In this document: in pieces, positions 25,061 through 39,764 of the stretch
Numbering within the stretch: the stretch's first letter is position 1
Layout: each line of letters begins with the position of its first letter
Source of the DNA: Novosphingobium arvoryzae
GTDB taxonomy: Bacteria > Pseudomonadota > Alphaproteobacteria > Sphingomonadales > Sphingomonadaceae
Direction: 5' to 3'
DNA length: 64,000 nt
Assembly: GCF_014652615.1 (NCBI RefSeq)
Contig: NZ_BMZD01000001.1
Coordinates: forward strand, 269,962-333,961
Translations under genes and position numbers: made by a program
The notes under the pieces: model-generated
What the model saw: only the letters and a program-made list of their open reading frames with translations
Database searches by the model: none
Told to the model about the DNA's origin: nothing

Positions 25061-28000
25061 ATGCAGGATATGAAACTGAACCGTTCGCTCCGTCGTGCGG
25101 GCTGGCTTGCCTCGACCGCGTTGCTGTTTGCCGGCGCGCAAGCCGCGTTTGCCCAGGATGGCGCCGGCAAGATCGCGGCGACCGCGCCCGAAGCGCACGG
25201 CGCGGCGGGCCGGGTCGAAGCTACCGATCCCGAAGCGCAGGCCGGTCCCCGGATCGTCGCTGTCGATGCGGATCCCGAAATCCTGATCGCGAATCCGGGC
25301 ACCCAGGTTACCGCGCGCGATACCACCAACATCACTGGCGTTGGCCAGATGGTGATCAACAACGGCAACGGCACGGTCGGGCTGTGCACCGGCACGCTGA
25401 TCAATCCGCGCACGGTCATTTTCGCGGCGCACTGCGTCAACAGCCGCGCCGCCACCGCCTATGGCAACGCGTCGGGCGGCACGCCGATCATGTTCGGGTT
25501 CGAAGCCAACCTGCGCGCCGAAGCGCCGGGCGCGCCGGACGAGCTGATCCAGTGGCTGAGCGGTTCGCTGGCCGGCAAGACCAACCTTGTCTCGTCGGTC
25601 TACAACGTGAACCAGGTGGTCTATAACGACTTCTCGCTGGAACCGGCGGCAAACAGCTTCCTCTATGGCGACGTCGCGCTGGCCACGCTGGATACGCCGG
25701 CTGCCAATATTCCCACCTGGGCGCTGCTGTTTTCGCCGTTGCCCGATCCGGGCGCGATCGGCGCGGCGGGCACCGGCTATAACGTCGCGATTACAGGTTA
25801 CGGCCGCAACGGCACCGGCACGGCCGGGTCCAGCGCCTCGATCGACTTCCGTCGCCGTTCGGCCGAAAACATGATCGGCGCGCTGACCGACCTCGACACG
25901 TTCGAACAGTTCCTGTTCGGTGAGCCGCCGTCGGGCCTCAAGCAGAACCTCTATTTCATGGACTTCGACGATCCGCTTCGGGGCACGCCCGGGGCCAGCA
26001 TCTTCGATTTCAACGCGTTCCGCGATCCCGCCCGGATCAAGGACGGCAAGCCCAGCGAAGGGACCACGGCCAGCGGGGATTCCGGCGGTCCGCTGATCCT
26101 GCAGAACTTTGCCAAGCAGGTCGTGATCGGCGTGCTGTCGGGTGGTTACACCCGGTTCTTCAACGGCCAGCCCGCCAATGGCTATGGCACCGTCAGCTTC
26201 TACCAGCCGCTCTATCTCTATTGGGACTGGATCGCCGCCAACAACCCGTATCACTATGTCTCGGCCAAGTCGGGCGACGGTTCGTGGACCGACCCGAACC
26301 ACTGGCTCACCACGCTGGACCCAGCCTACATGATCCTGTCGGGTGGCTCGCTGGTCAACGGTGTGCCGACCAAGCCGGGTGAGCAGAAGAACGGCACCAG
26401 CGGCGATTTCGGCCAGGCCTGCTTCGAATCCGCGGCATTCAATTCCTATGAGTGCCAGGATCTCGCCACCGGCGCGTTGGTCAACACGCGCCCGCCGGCG
26501 GCCACGACCGGCAACAACGCCGATACGGTCGCCATCGCTGAAAACAGCGCCGGCAGCCAGGGCATCGAAACCCGCGTGTTCAGCGAAGTCATGCTGGAAG
26601 CGCAGGAATCGGCAACCCCGGTCCTGCCGACGCCGACCCTGGCAAACGGGCTGCCGGGTGCGACCGGGTTCGTGCCCAACAACGTCGATCCCGTCCGCGC
26701 GACCGGCGCGCGCGGCCAGTATTACGATGTCACGCTCAGCGCCAACGGCACCACTACGCTGTCGGGCGCGAACGTCACGATCGACCGGCTGACCATCGGC
26801 ACCGCCGGGGCCAACCTCGTCGTGGCGGGCGGTGCATCGCTGACCACGCTGATGGGTACCACCCAGTTCGCGGGCACCAACACCGTCAACGGCACGTTCA
26901 CTTCGGTCGGCGATTACAGCCTGCTGGGCGGGGCGCTGTTCGGTTCGGGCCGGATCAACGCGCCGTTCGTGACCAGCGTCATGGGCCAGATCATCCCCGG
27001 CACCGCCAGCAGCGTCGGCACGCTGACGTTCGGTGGCAACCTGATCATGTCGTCGGCTACCGGCTATCTGGTCAACCTGGGGCCCAACGGCACGTCCGAC
27101 CGCATCAGCGTGGTTGCCAACGGCTCCAGCGCCGGCGCGGCCAGCATCGGCGGCGCGCTGGGCATTACGCCGGTTGCCGGCACCACCGTGCGCTTTGGCG
27201 ATCGCTACACGATCCTGTCGGCGGAAGGCGGCGTTTCGGGCACTTTCTCCAGCCCGGCCGCACTCAGCGCGATCCTGCGTCCGACCGCGATCTACAGCAG
27301 CAATGCGGTGCAGCTGCGGATCGATGCGGCCAGCTACGCCAGCGTCGTGTCGACCAGTTCGCCGGTGCAGGTGGCCTATGCCCAGCTGCTCGACGCCAAC
27401 CGCGCGGTTGGCAACATGCCGGGCCTCTATGACGTGCTTGACCTCCAGTCGGCGGCGACCATCCGCACGGTGCTGGATTCGCTGGCCCCGCGCACGGAAA
27501 CGCTGCGTTCGGCGATGGCAACGGTCGCGCTCGACAACAACTCGCGCCTGATCCGCCAGCGCCTGAACACGCTGGAGCCGGGCAGCCTGGGCGGCACGGT
27601 CGCCTATATCGGCCGTCCGGTGCAGACCCTGGCCTATGTGGGCAACCTCAACCGCGGCGTTCACCACTTCCAGGGCCCGGATGGCGGCATGGCCGAAACC
27701 CGCACGGCCGATGGTCGCCTGCCTGAAACGATGAGCGCGTTCCTGGCCGGTGGTTACCTCGACGGTGAAAGCCGCCCGATGGCCACCGCGCTGCCGCTGG
27801 GTGGCAACGACCAGTTCGACGGCTGGTACCTGGCTGGCGGGATCGAGGCGGAGATGGGCAGCAACGGCCTGATCGGCTTTGCGCTGTCCTATACCGACAT
27901 CGACGGCAAGACCGGCGTCGCTGGCGGCGGCGTGCAGGGTCGCCTGATCCAGGGCACGTTCTATGCCAAGCAGTCGCTTGGGGTGCTCTATGGCGAAACC

Positions 28001-28552
28001 CAGCTGTCCGCCGGGCAGTTCCGCAGCGACACCACCCGCAACGGCAGCCTGCCGGGCAACACTTATACTCTGCGCTCGCAGGATGACGTGCTGGCCCTGG
28101 CTGCCGAAGTGAACCTGGGCGCCGAATTCGGCCAGTCGATCAAGTTCGGCCCGCGGGTTGGCGTGCGGGCCGGGTGGCTTGATTTCGGACGCTCGGTCGA
28201 ATCGGGTGGCCCGACCGCGCTGGTCTATGACCGCTTTGCCGCCAAGAGCGTGCAGGGCCGGGCCGGGTTCGTCCTGAACGGCGTCGGCAAGATCCGTCCG
28301 ACCGCTTCGGTCAACTATGTCCACGAATTCAACGACCAGCCGACCACGCTGGCCGCGCGGTTCGTGGGCGGGCTGGGCGGGGTCAACCCCGGCTTTGCCC
28401 TGGCCGGGTATGACAAGGACTGGTTCGAAGCCAGCGCCGGGCTGACTCTGGCGACCGGCAAGGTCGACCTGTCGGTCAGCGCCGATACCACCATCGGCCG
28501 CGACGATGTGAAGAACCAGGCCTACCGCGCGTCGGTGACGGTCCACTTCTGA
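25061..28552 (+). CDS. Autotransporter with N-terminal trypsin-like (S1) serine protease domain
   Basis: A protein of 1163 residues from the chosen ATG (GTGGGG five bases upstream); starts at 25022 and 25070 are also in frame. A signal peptide (KLNRSLRRAGWLASTALLFA, cleavage near AFA-QDG) leads into a trypsin-like domain. It has LCTGTLI...AAHCV (His124), GDVALATLD (Asp204) and SGDSGGPLI (Ser341), a complete catalytic triad with the usual first disulfide pair. A beta-rich linker with autotransporter-type repeats (about 560-760: LSGANVTIDRLTIG, FTSVGDYSLLGG) follows. A C-terminal beta-barrel of about 280 residues ends in the outer-membrane signature VTVHF. It should be displayed on or released from the cell surface as a protease. 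Its substrate is unknown. Confidence 0.88.
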   Translation: MQDMKLNRSLRRAGWLASTALLFAGAQAAFAQDGAGKIAATAPEAHGAAGRVEATDPEAQAGPRIVAVDADPEILIANPGTQVTARDTTNITGVGQMVINNGNGTVGLCTGTLINPRTVIFAAHCVNSRAATAYGNASGGTPIMFGFEANLRAEAPGAPDELIQWLSGSLAGKTNLVSSVYNVNQVVYNDFSLEPAANSFLYGDVALATLDTPAANIPTWALLFSPLPDPGAIGAAGTGYNVAITGYGRNGTGTAGSSASIDFRRRSAENMIGALTDLDTFEQFLFGEPPSGLKQNLYFMDFDDPLRGTPGASIFDFNAFRDPARIKDGKPSEGTTASGDSGGPLILQNFAKQVVIGVLSGGYTRFFNGQPANGYGTVSFYQPLYLYWDWIAANNPYHYVSAKSGDGSWTDPNHWLTTLDPAYMILSGGSLVNGVPTKPGEQKNGTSGDFGQACFESAAFNSYECQDLATGALVNTRPPAATTGNNADTVAIAENSAGSQGIETRVFSEVMLEAQESATPVLPTPTLANGLPGATGFVPNNVDPVRATGARGQYYDVTLSANGTTTLSGANVTIDRLTIGTAGANLVVAGGASLTTLMGTTQFAGTNTVNGTFTSVGDYSLLGGALFGSGRINAPFVTSVMGQIIPGTASSVGTLTFGGNLIMSSATGYLVNLGPNGTSDRISVVANGSSAGAASIGGALGITPVAGTTVRFGDRYTILSAEGGVSGTFSSPAALSAILRPTAIYSSNAVQLRIDAASYASVVSTSSPVQVAYAQLLDANRAVGNMPGLYDVLDLQSAATIRTVLDSLAPRTETLRSAMATVALDNNSRLIRQRLNTLEPGSLGGTVAYIGRPVQTLAYVGNLNRGVHHFQGPDGGMAETRTADGRLPETMSAFLAGGYLDGESRPMATALPLGGNDQFDGWYLAGGIEAEMGSNGLIGFALSYTDIDGKTGVAGGGVQGRLIQGTFYAKQSLGVLYGETQLSAGQFRSDTTRNGSLPGNTYTLRSQDDVLALAAEVNLGAEFGQSIKFGPRVGVRAGWLDFGRSVESGGPTALVYDRFAAKSVQGRAGFVLNGVGKIRPTASVNYVHEFNDQPTTLAARFVGGLGGVNPGFALAGYDKDWFEASAGLTLATGKVDLSVSADTTIGRDDVKNQAYRASVTVHF

Positions 28553-28576
28553 TCGCGCGCACACGCTGAAACCGGG

Positions 28577-28609
28577 GCGGGCCTTCCTCCAGTGCGGAGG
28601 GAGGCCCGC
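28577..28609 (+). terminator. Strong hairpin terminator after the autotransporter
   Basis: A 14-base-pair stem, GCGGGCCTTCCTCC and GGAGGGAGGCCCGC with one mismatch and a five-base AGTGC loop, starts 24 bases after the stop codon. A T-containing stretch (TCTCGTTT) follows on the plus strand. It lies between convergent genes and may also stop the glycogen operon read from the other strand, whose last gene ends at 28622. Confidence 0.75.
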
Positions 28610-28621
28610 TCTCGTTTCCGG

Positions 28622-33469
<4,848 letters not shown>

Positions 33470-33470
<1 letters not shown>

Positions 33471-34744
33471 TACAGGTCCAGCTTGTCGATCATCGGCTGG
33501 GTGATCAGGCAGATGCCCTTGTCGGTGCGGCGGAACCGCTGCGCGTCCAGCACCGGATCCTCGCCCACGACCAGTCCCGGCGGAATCTTCACGCCCCGGT
33601 CCAGCACCACTTTCTTCAGCCGCGCGCCGCGGCCAATGTCGCACCAGGGGAGGATCACGGATTCCTCCACCCGGCTCCAGCTGCGGGCCAGCACGCTGGT
33701 GAACAGCAGGCTGCGGTTCACGTGCGCGCCGGAAATGATGCAGTTGCCCGATACCAGCGATGACACCGCCTCGCCCCGGCGGCCGTCCTCGTCGTGGACG
33801 AACTTGGCGGGCGGGACCATTTCGGCGTGCGACCAGATCGGCCAGTCGCGATCATACATGTCGAGCTGCGGGATGACCTGCGTCAGGTCGATGTTGGCCT
33901 CCCAATAGGCATCGACCGTGCCGACATCGCGCCAATAGACCCCGGTTTCATCCTTGCCGCGCACGCAGCTGTCGGCAAAGCGGTGCGCCACCGCCTTGCC
34001 GTGTTTCACCAGGTAGGGGATGATGTCCTTGCCGAAATCGCGGGTCGATTCCGGATCGGCGGCATCGCGTTCCAGTTGCTCGAACAGGAATCTCGTGGTG
34101 AACACGTAAATCCCCATCGACGCGAGCGAGACGTCCGGCTTGCCCGGCATCGCGGGTGGATCTTCGGGCTTTTCGACGAATTGCGTGATCCGGTCGTCCG
34201 CATCGACCGCCATGATGCCAAAGCCCTTGGCCTCGGCGCGGGGAACTTCCATGCAACCCACGGTTACGTCCGCGCCCTGGTTGACGTGCTGTTGCAGCAT
34301 CAATTCGTAATCCATCTTGTAGATGTGATCGCCCGCCAGAATGACGATGTATTCCGGCCCGTGCCCTTCGATGATGTCGATGTTCTGATACACCGCATCG
34401 GCCGTGCCTTCGTACCACTGCGTTTCCGAAACGCGCTGCGAGGCGGGCAGGATGTCAAAGCTCTCGTTACGTTCAGGGCGGAAGAAGTTCCACCCGATCT
34501 GCAAGTGCCGGATCAGCGAGTGCGCCTTGTACTGTGTCGCCACGCCGATGCGGCGGATGCCGGAATTGAGCGCGTTGGACAGCGCGAAGTCGATGATCCG
34601 GGTCTTGCCGCCGAAATAGACCGCCGGCTTCGCGCGCCGGTCGGTCAGTTCCATCAACCGGCTGCCGCGCCCGCCGGCTAGGACATAGGCCATCGCATCG
34701 CGCGCCAGCGGCCGTGCCGGGGATGCCTGCCGTTTTGCCATCAT
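33470..34744 (-). CDS. glgC: Glucose-1-phosphate adenylyltransferase
   Basis: A 424-residue ADP-glucose pyrophosphorylase making ADP-glucose from ATP and glucose-1-phosphate, the committed step of glycogen synthesis. The nucleotide loop [20 protein letters not shown], the GTADAVYQN motif, the VEKPEDPP glucose-1-phosphate region and a C-terminal left-handed beta-helix (from about 310) are all present. The double ATG at 34744/34741 with AGGAG about 10 bases upstream is preferred to an upstream TTG at 34765. The gene follows glgB after 51 bases and overlaps glgA. Confidence 0.95.
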
Positions 34745-34795
34745 CGTCGTCGTCTCCTGCCCCAATTGCGGTGCCCCAGATGCCTGCGTCCCGGA

Positions 34796-36961
34796 TCACC
34801 CTTCGAATTCGAACATCACCGTTGCCAGCGGCGGCAGCACCACCTGCGCCGCGCCAGCGCGGGCGGTCACGATGCCCATGTTGCCCTGCCCGCTTCCGCC
34901 ATAGATCGCGGCATCGGAATTGAGCACTTCGCGCCAGACGCCGTCATGCGGCAGCGGCAGGCGGTAGGAGTCGTGGACCTGCGGGGTGAAATTGCTCACC
35001 ACCGCGATCGGTGGCGCGCCCGGTGCCTTGCGCAGCCAGGCAAAGACCGAGGCCTGGGCATCGTCGGCCACCAGCCATTCGAACCCTTCGGCTTCGCAAT
35101 CGCGCGCGTGCAGCGCCGCCTTGCCGGTGTAGATCCGGTTGAGATCGCGCACGAGCGCCTGCACCCCGGCGTGGGGCGCGGCATCGCACAGTTCCCAGTC
35201 CAGCGCGCGCGCCTCGCTCCATTCGCGCAGCTGCGCGAATTCCTGCCCCATGAACAGCAGCTTCTTGCCGGGATAGCCCCACATCAGGCCGTAATAGGCG
35301 CGCAAGGTGGCGAATTTCTGCCATTCGTCGCCGCTCATCTTGTTCAGCAGCGATCCCTTGCCGTGGACCACTTCGTCATGGCTCAGCGGCAGCACGAAGT
35401 TTTCGCTGAAGGCATACATCAGGCCGAACGTGATCTCGTCATGATGGTGACGGCGGTGGATCGGATCGCGGGCCATGTATTGCAGCGTGTCGTGCATGAA
35501 ACCCATGTTCCACTTGAACCCGAAGCCCAGGTTGGAACGCGGCCCATCGTCGAACGCGGGCAGAGTGACGCCCGGCCAGGCGGTGCTTTCCTCGGCGATG
35601 GTGATAACCCCGGCGTGGGTGCCATAGAGCGCGCGGTTCATGGCGCGGAGGAATTCCACCGCTTCCCAGTTCTCGCGCCCGCCTTCGGCATTGGGGATCC
35701 ATTCCCCGGCCTTGCGGCTGTAATCGCGGTAGAGCATCGAGGCGACGGCATCGACGCGCAGTCCGTCGATGTGGTATTTCTCGGCCCAGAACAGCGCGTT
35801 GTTGATCAGGAACGCGGCCACCTCGCGGCGCCCGAAGTTGTAGATCGCGGTGTTCCAGTCCGGGTGGAAACCCAGCCGCGGGTCTTCGTGCTCGTAAAGC
35901 GCGGTGCCATCGAAATGGGCGAGGCCATGCGCATCGGTCGGGAAGTGCGCCGGCACCCAATCCACCAGCACCGACACACCCGCGCGGTGCGCGCCATCGA
36001 CGAAGCGGGCGAACCCCGCGGCATCGCCGAACCGGGCCGATGGGGCGTAAAGCCCGGTGGTCTGGTAACCCCAGCTGGGGTCATAGGGGTGTTCGGCCAC
36101 CGGCAGGAATTCGATGTGGGTGAAGCCCATGTCGGTGACATAGGGGATCAGCCGCTCCGCCAGTTCGTCCCAGCTCAGGAACCAGCCGGTCTCGTCGCGC
36201 TGCCACGATCCGGGGTGCACTTCATAAATGGCCATCGGCTCACGCCGGGGATCGGCCTTCGCCCAGTAATCGCGGTGCGCGCTGTCGCCCCATTCGCCCT
36301 TGCCGGGCTGGGCGGTCAGCGATGCGGTGCTGGGGCGCAGTTCGGCGGCGAAGGCATAGGGATCGGCTTTCAGCGGCAGCACGGTGCCGTCAGGGCCGGT
36401 GATGTGGAACTTGTAGGCGCGGCCCAGGCCAATGTCGGGAATGAAGATTTCCCACACCCCGATGTCGGCGCGGCGGCGCATCGGGTGACGGGCCGGGTCC
36501 CAATCGTTGAAATCGCCGACCAGCCGCACCAGGCTGGCGTTGGGGGCCCAGACGGCGAAATGCACGCCCTGCACCCCCTGGTGTTCGATACGATGCGCGC
36601 CCAGCTTGTCGAACAGGCGGAAATGGGTGCCTTCCGCGATCAGGAAATCGTCCATCGGCCCCAGCACCGGGCCAAAGCTGTAGGGATCGGTCACCCACCA
36701 TTCGTGGCCATTCGCGCTGCAGCGATACTGCACCGGCTTGGGCTTGCCGCGCAGCTTCCCTTCGAACAGTCCGCGCGGATCGACCTGTTCCAGCTTGCCC
36801 AGCTTCGCCCCTTTCAGGCTGAAGACTTCGACCGTTTCCGCACCAGGCAGGACCGCGCGGGCAAAAGTTCCGGCCGGGCCTTCGTGCGGCCCCAGCAAGG
36901 AAAAGGGATCGGCATGGCGGCCTTCGAGCAGAGCGGAAATAGCGGCACCTGGCGGCTTCAA
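34796..36961 (-). CDS. glgB: 1,4-alpha-glucan branching enzyme
   Basis: A 721-residue branching enzyme with N1 and CBM48 modules, a GH13 barrel and a C-terminal all-beta domain. Visible landmarks are GRHADPFSLLGPH near the start, VHPGSW, the nucleophile aspartate in LRVDAVASMLYRDYSR, the acid/base glutamate in ITIAEESTAWPGV, and LPLSHDEVVHGKGS. The start codon is TTG: a TGA lies in frame six codons upstream, and no ATG or GTG occurs in the first conserved stretch. A GGGGGA Shine-Dalgarno precedes it. It introduces alpha-1,6 branches into the GlgA product. Confidence 0.95.
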   Translation of the reverse strand: MKPPGAAISALLEGRHADPFSLLGPHEGPAGTFARAVLPGAETVEVFSLKGAKLGKLEQVDPRGLFEGKLRGKPKPVQYRCSANGHEWWVTDPYSFGPVLGPMDDFLIAEGTHFRLFDKLGAHRIEHQGVQGVHFAVWAPNASLVRLVGDFNDWDPARHPMRRRADIGVWEIFIPDIGLGRAYKFHITGPDGTVLPLKADPYAFAAELRPSTASLTAQPGKGEWGDSAHRDYWAKADPRREPMAIYEVHPGSWQRDETGWFLSWDELAERLIPYVTDMGFTHIEFLPVAEHPYDPSWGYQTTGLYAPSARFGDAAGFARFVDGAHRAGVSVLVDWVPAHFPTDAHGLAHFDGTALYEHEDPRLGFHPDWNTAIYNFGRREVAAFLINNALFWAEKYHIDGLRVDAVASMLYRDYSRKAGEWIPNAEGGRENWEAVEFLRAMNRALYGTHAGVITIAEESTAWPGVTLPAFDDGPRSNLGFGFKWNMGFMHDTLQYMARDPIHRRHHHDEITFGLMYAFSENFVLPLSHDEVVHGKGSLLNKMSGDEWQKFATLRAYYGLMWGYPGKKLLFMGQEFAQLREWSEARALDWELCDAAPHAGVQALVRDLNRIYTGKAALHARDCEAEGFEWLVADDAQASVFAWLRKAPGAPPIAVVSNFTPQVHDSYRLPLPHDGVWREVLNSDAAIYGGSGQGNMGIVTARAGAAQVVLPPLATVMFEFEG

Positions 36962-37096
36962 GCATTCCCCCTGTCACAGCCCGGATCAGATCGGGTAACA
37001 TTACCTAGCCCTGCTTGGCCCCCGGAAGATACAGGGAAATCGTATGCGCGCCGCCGCCCGCGCATTCGTTTTCATCGGCGGTATGGCAAGGCGCCA

Positions 37097-39514
37097 TTAC
37101 TTCAGCACGCCCCAGATTTCGCGCGCGTATTCGCCAATCGTGCGATCGGATGAGAACCACCCGACATTGGCGATGTTGCGGATTGCGCTGGTGCGCCAGC
37201 CGGGCTGGTCCTGCCAGCGCCGGTCCACCTCGCGCTGGGCGGCGTGGTAGCTGTCGAAATCGGCGGCGACCATGAACCAGTCGTGGTCATACAGTCCGCC
37301 CATCAGGCCTGCATAGCGGTGCGGATCGTCGGGCGAGAACACGCCCGAGGCAATCGCGGAGACCGCCTGCTGCAATTCGCGGCTTCCCTCGATCACGGCG
37401 CGCGGATTGTATCCGTTCGCGCGCTGCTCAGCCACCTCCTCTGCCGTCAGCCCGAAGATCACGATGTTGTCATCGCCGACGCGGTCCTTGATCTCGATAT
37501 TCGCGCCGTCCAGCGTGCCAATGGTCAGCGCGCCGTTCAGCGCGAACTTCATGTTGCCGGTGCCCGATGCTTCCATCCCAGCGGTCGAAATCTGTTCCGA
37601 CAGGTCCGCCGCCGGAATGATCCGTTCGGCCAGGCTGACGTTGTAGTTCGGCACGAACACCACTTTCAGCAGCCCGCCGACGCTGGGATCGGAATTGATC
37701 CGCCGCGCGATGTCGCCCGCCAGCTTGATGATCAGTTTGGCGTTGTGATAGCTCGACGCCGCCTTGCCGCCGAAGATCTTGACGCGCGGCACCCAGTTGC
37801 GTTCCGGGTGACTGCGGATCTGGTCATACAGCGCGACCGTCTCGATCAGGTTGAGCAGCTGGCGCTTGTATTCGTGGATGCGTTTCACCTGCACGTCGAA
37901 CAGCGCATCGGGGTCCAGCCGGATTCCGGTCAGGTCTTTCAGATGTGCGGCCAGCGCAACCTTGTTGGCGCGCTTCACTTCGGCCACGCGCTCACCCAGT
38001 GCGGCATCGCCGGCCAGCGCATTGAGCGCGGACAGCTCTGCCGCGTCGCCCAGGAACGTGTCGCCGATCGCGTCTTTCAGGATGGCGGTCAGCCCCGGAT
38101 TGCACTGCTGCAACCACCGGCGCGGAGTGACGCCGTTGGTCTTGTTGTTGATCCGGGTGGGGTAGAGCTTGTGCAGGTCGGCAAAGACCGTGCTTTTCAT
38201 CAGGTCGGTGTGCAGTGCTGCCACCCCGTTGACGCTGTGCGCGCCTGCAAAGGCCAGGTTGGCCATCCGCACGCGGCGTTCGCCGCCCTCGTCGATCAGC
38301 GAGATCGCGGCGATGGCCGCGCCGTCCATCCCGGCCTTGCCCGCCTCGCGCAGCACGCGGCTGTTGATCGCATAGATGATCTGCATGTGGCGCGGCAGCA
38401 GTCGTTCGAACAGCGGCAGCGGCCAGGATTCCAGCGCTTCGGGCAGCAGGGTGTGATTGGTATAGGCAATGGTCCGGCGGGTGACGTCCCACGCCTCGTC
38501 GAAGTCCAGCCCGTGCACGTCGGTCAGCAGCCGCATCAGTTCGGCCACGGCCACTGCCGGGTGGGTGTCGTTCAGCTGGATCGCGGCCTGATCGGGCAGG
38601 GTGCGGACATCGTCGTGGAATTGCACGTGGCGGCGCAAGATGTCCTGGATGGATGCGGAGGTGAAGAAGTACTCCTGCCGCAGGCGCAGTTCCTGCCCGG
38701 CCGGGCTGGAATCCGCCGGATAGAGCACCCGCACCAGGCTGCTGGCGCGCAAGTCGTCCTCCAGCGCCGCAAAGTGATCGCCCGCGTTGAACGCGTCCAG
38801 CTTGATCGGGTCGATGGCATTGGCGGTCCACAGCCGCAGCGTGTTGACCCGTTTGCCGCGCCAGCCGACCACCGGCGTGTCGACGGCCACGGCTTCGACC
38901 TGTTCACCGGGGTTCCACTGCGCGCGGTCGCCCTGCATCACGATGTCGCCGCCAAAGCCGATGCGATAGGCGCTTTCGCGGCGCTCGAATTCCCAGGGAT
39001 TGCCGTGCGCCAGCCAGGTTTCGGGCAATTCGACCTGCCAGCCATCGTCGATCCGCTGGCGGAACATCCCGTTCACGTAACGGATGCCATAGCCGTAGGC
39101 CGGGATGTCCAGGCTGGCGAGGCTTTCCATGAAGCACGCCGCGAGCCGCCCCAGCCCGCCGTTGCCCAGTGCGGCATCGGGCTCCAGCTCCTCCAGCGTG
39201 GCCAGGTCGAAGCCATGGTCGGCCAGCGCCTGTTCCATCGCGCGGGTCATCCCCATGTTCGACAGCGCATCGCGCAGCAGCCGCCCGATCAGGAATTCCA
39301 GGCTGAGGTAATAGACCCGCTTGCCCTTGGTTTCATACGTGCGGCGGGTGGAATCCATCCAGCGGTCGATCACCGCATCGCGCAGGGTATAGACGGCGGC
39401 GGTGTACCAGTCGTGCGGCTTGGCGGCGCGCTCGTCCTTGCCGACGCGGCGGCGCAGCACTTCGACGATGCGGTCGCTGATCTGGGTGAATTCGGCGCTG
39501 CGGGTGGATGGCAC
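37097..39514 (-). CDS. glgP: Glycogen phosphorylase
   Basis: An 805-residue GT35 phosphorylase releasing glucose-1-phosphate from glycogen. Landmarks include YYLSLEFLIGR, ALGNGGLGRLAACFMES, TNKTNGVTPRRWL-like INNKTNGVTPRRW, and the pyridoxal phosphate lysine in EASGTGNMKFALNGALTIG. Two GTG starts are possible. That at 39514 has AGGGGAG ten bases upstream and is preferred; that at 39541 would add nine residues. It is the first gene of the glycogen operon. A 135-base gap separates it from glgB, long enough for a second promoter, though none is obvious. Confidence 0.95.
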   Translation of the reverse strand: MPSTRSAEFTQISDRIVEVLRRRVGKDERAAKPHDWYTAAVYTLRDAVIDRWMDSTRRTYETKGKRVYYLSLEFLIGRLLRDALSNMGMTRAMEQALADHGFDLATLEELEPDAALGNGGLGRLAACFMESLASLDIPAYGYGIRYVNGMFRQRIDDGWQVELPETWLAHGNPWEFERRESAYRIGFGGDIVMQGDRAQWNPGEQVEAVAVDTPVVGWRGKRVNTLRLWTANAIDPIKLDAFNAGDHFAALEDDLRASSLVRVLYPADSSPAGQELRLRQEYFFTSASIQDILRRHVQFHDDVRTLPDQAAIQLNDTHPAVAVAELMRLLTDVHGLDFDEAWDVTRRTIAYTNHTLLPEALESWPLPLFERLLPRHMQIIYAINSRVLREAGKAGMDGAAIAAISLIDEGGERRVRMANLAFAGAHSVNGVAALHTDLMKSTVFADLHKLYPTRINNKTNGVTPRRWLQQCNPGLTAILKDAIGDTFLGDAAELSALNALAGDAALGERVAEVKRANKVALAAHLKDLTGIRLDPDALFDVQVKRIHEYKRQLLNLIETVALYDQIRSHPERNWVPRVKIFGGKAASSYHNAKLIIKLAGDIARRINSDPSVGGLLKVVFVPNYNVSLAERIIPAADLSEQISTAGMEASGTGNMKFALNGALTIGTLDGANIEIKDRVGDDNIVIFGLTAEEVAEQRANGYNPRAVIEGSRELQQAVSAIASGVFSPDDPHRYAGLMGGLYDHDWFMVAADFDSYHAAQREVDRRWQDQPGWRTSAIRNIANVGWFSSDRTIGEYAREIWGVLK

Positions 39515-39625
39515 GGACAGTGGACTCCCCTGATAGAACACTCGGCCGACGGCTGGGCGCTGTCGCGCCGCCGGGCAACCGTTCCTCCCGCCACGCCTCC
39601 GGGTATAGGGTTAGGCCATGTTGCA

Positions 39626-39638
39626 CTTGCGAAGCAAG
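39626..39638. promoter_or_regulatory. Short palindrome in the glgP / serine hydrolase divergent region
   Basis: CTTGC-GAA-GCAAG, a perfect inverted repeat of 5-base arms, lies about 110 bases upstream of glgP and 126 bases upstream of the serine hydrolase gene. It could be an operator for either gene. The remaining part of this 250-base gap is GC-rich with no clear promoter hexamers that I can defend. Confidence 0.22.
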
Positions 39639-39764
39639 GGGCGCGGGCGGCCTGCAAACCAATTCATCGGTTTAGCCGAACGGGGCTGGTAGGTCTTTCG
39701 CCCCCTTTCGCTTGGCGGCGCACCGGCTATGCTGCCCGCCACAACACAACGCGGGAGAGGGAAT

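Noticed and set aside
24995..28564. 1189-codon open frame antisense to the whole autotransporter gene
   Set aside because: The translation is rich in Arg, Gly, Ala, His and Gln with no fold motif, signal or family resemblance. The plus-strand frame has a signal peptide, protease triad and barrel, so the antisense frame is a by-product of GC-rich codon use.
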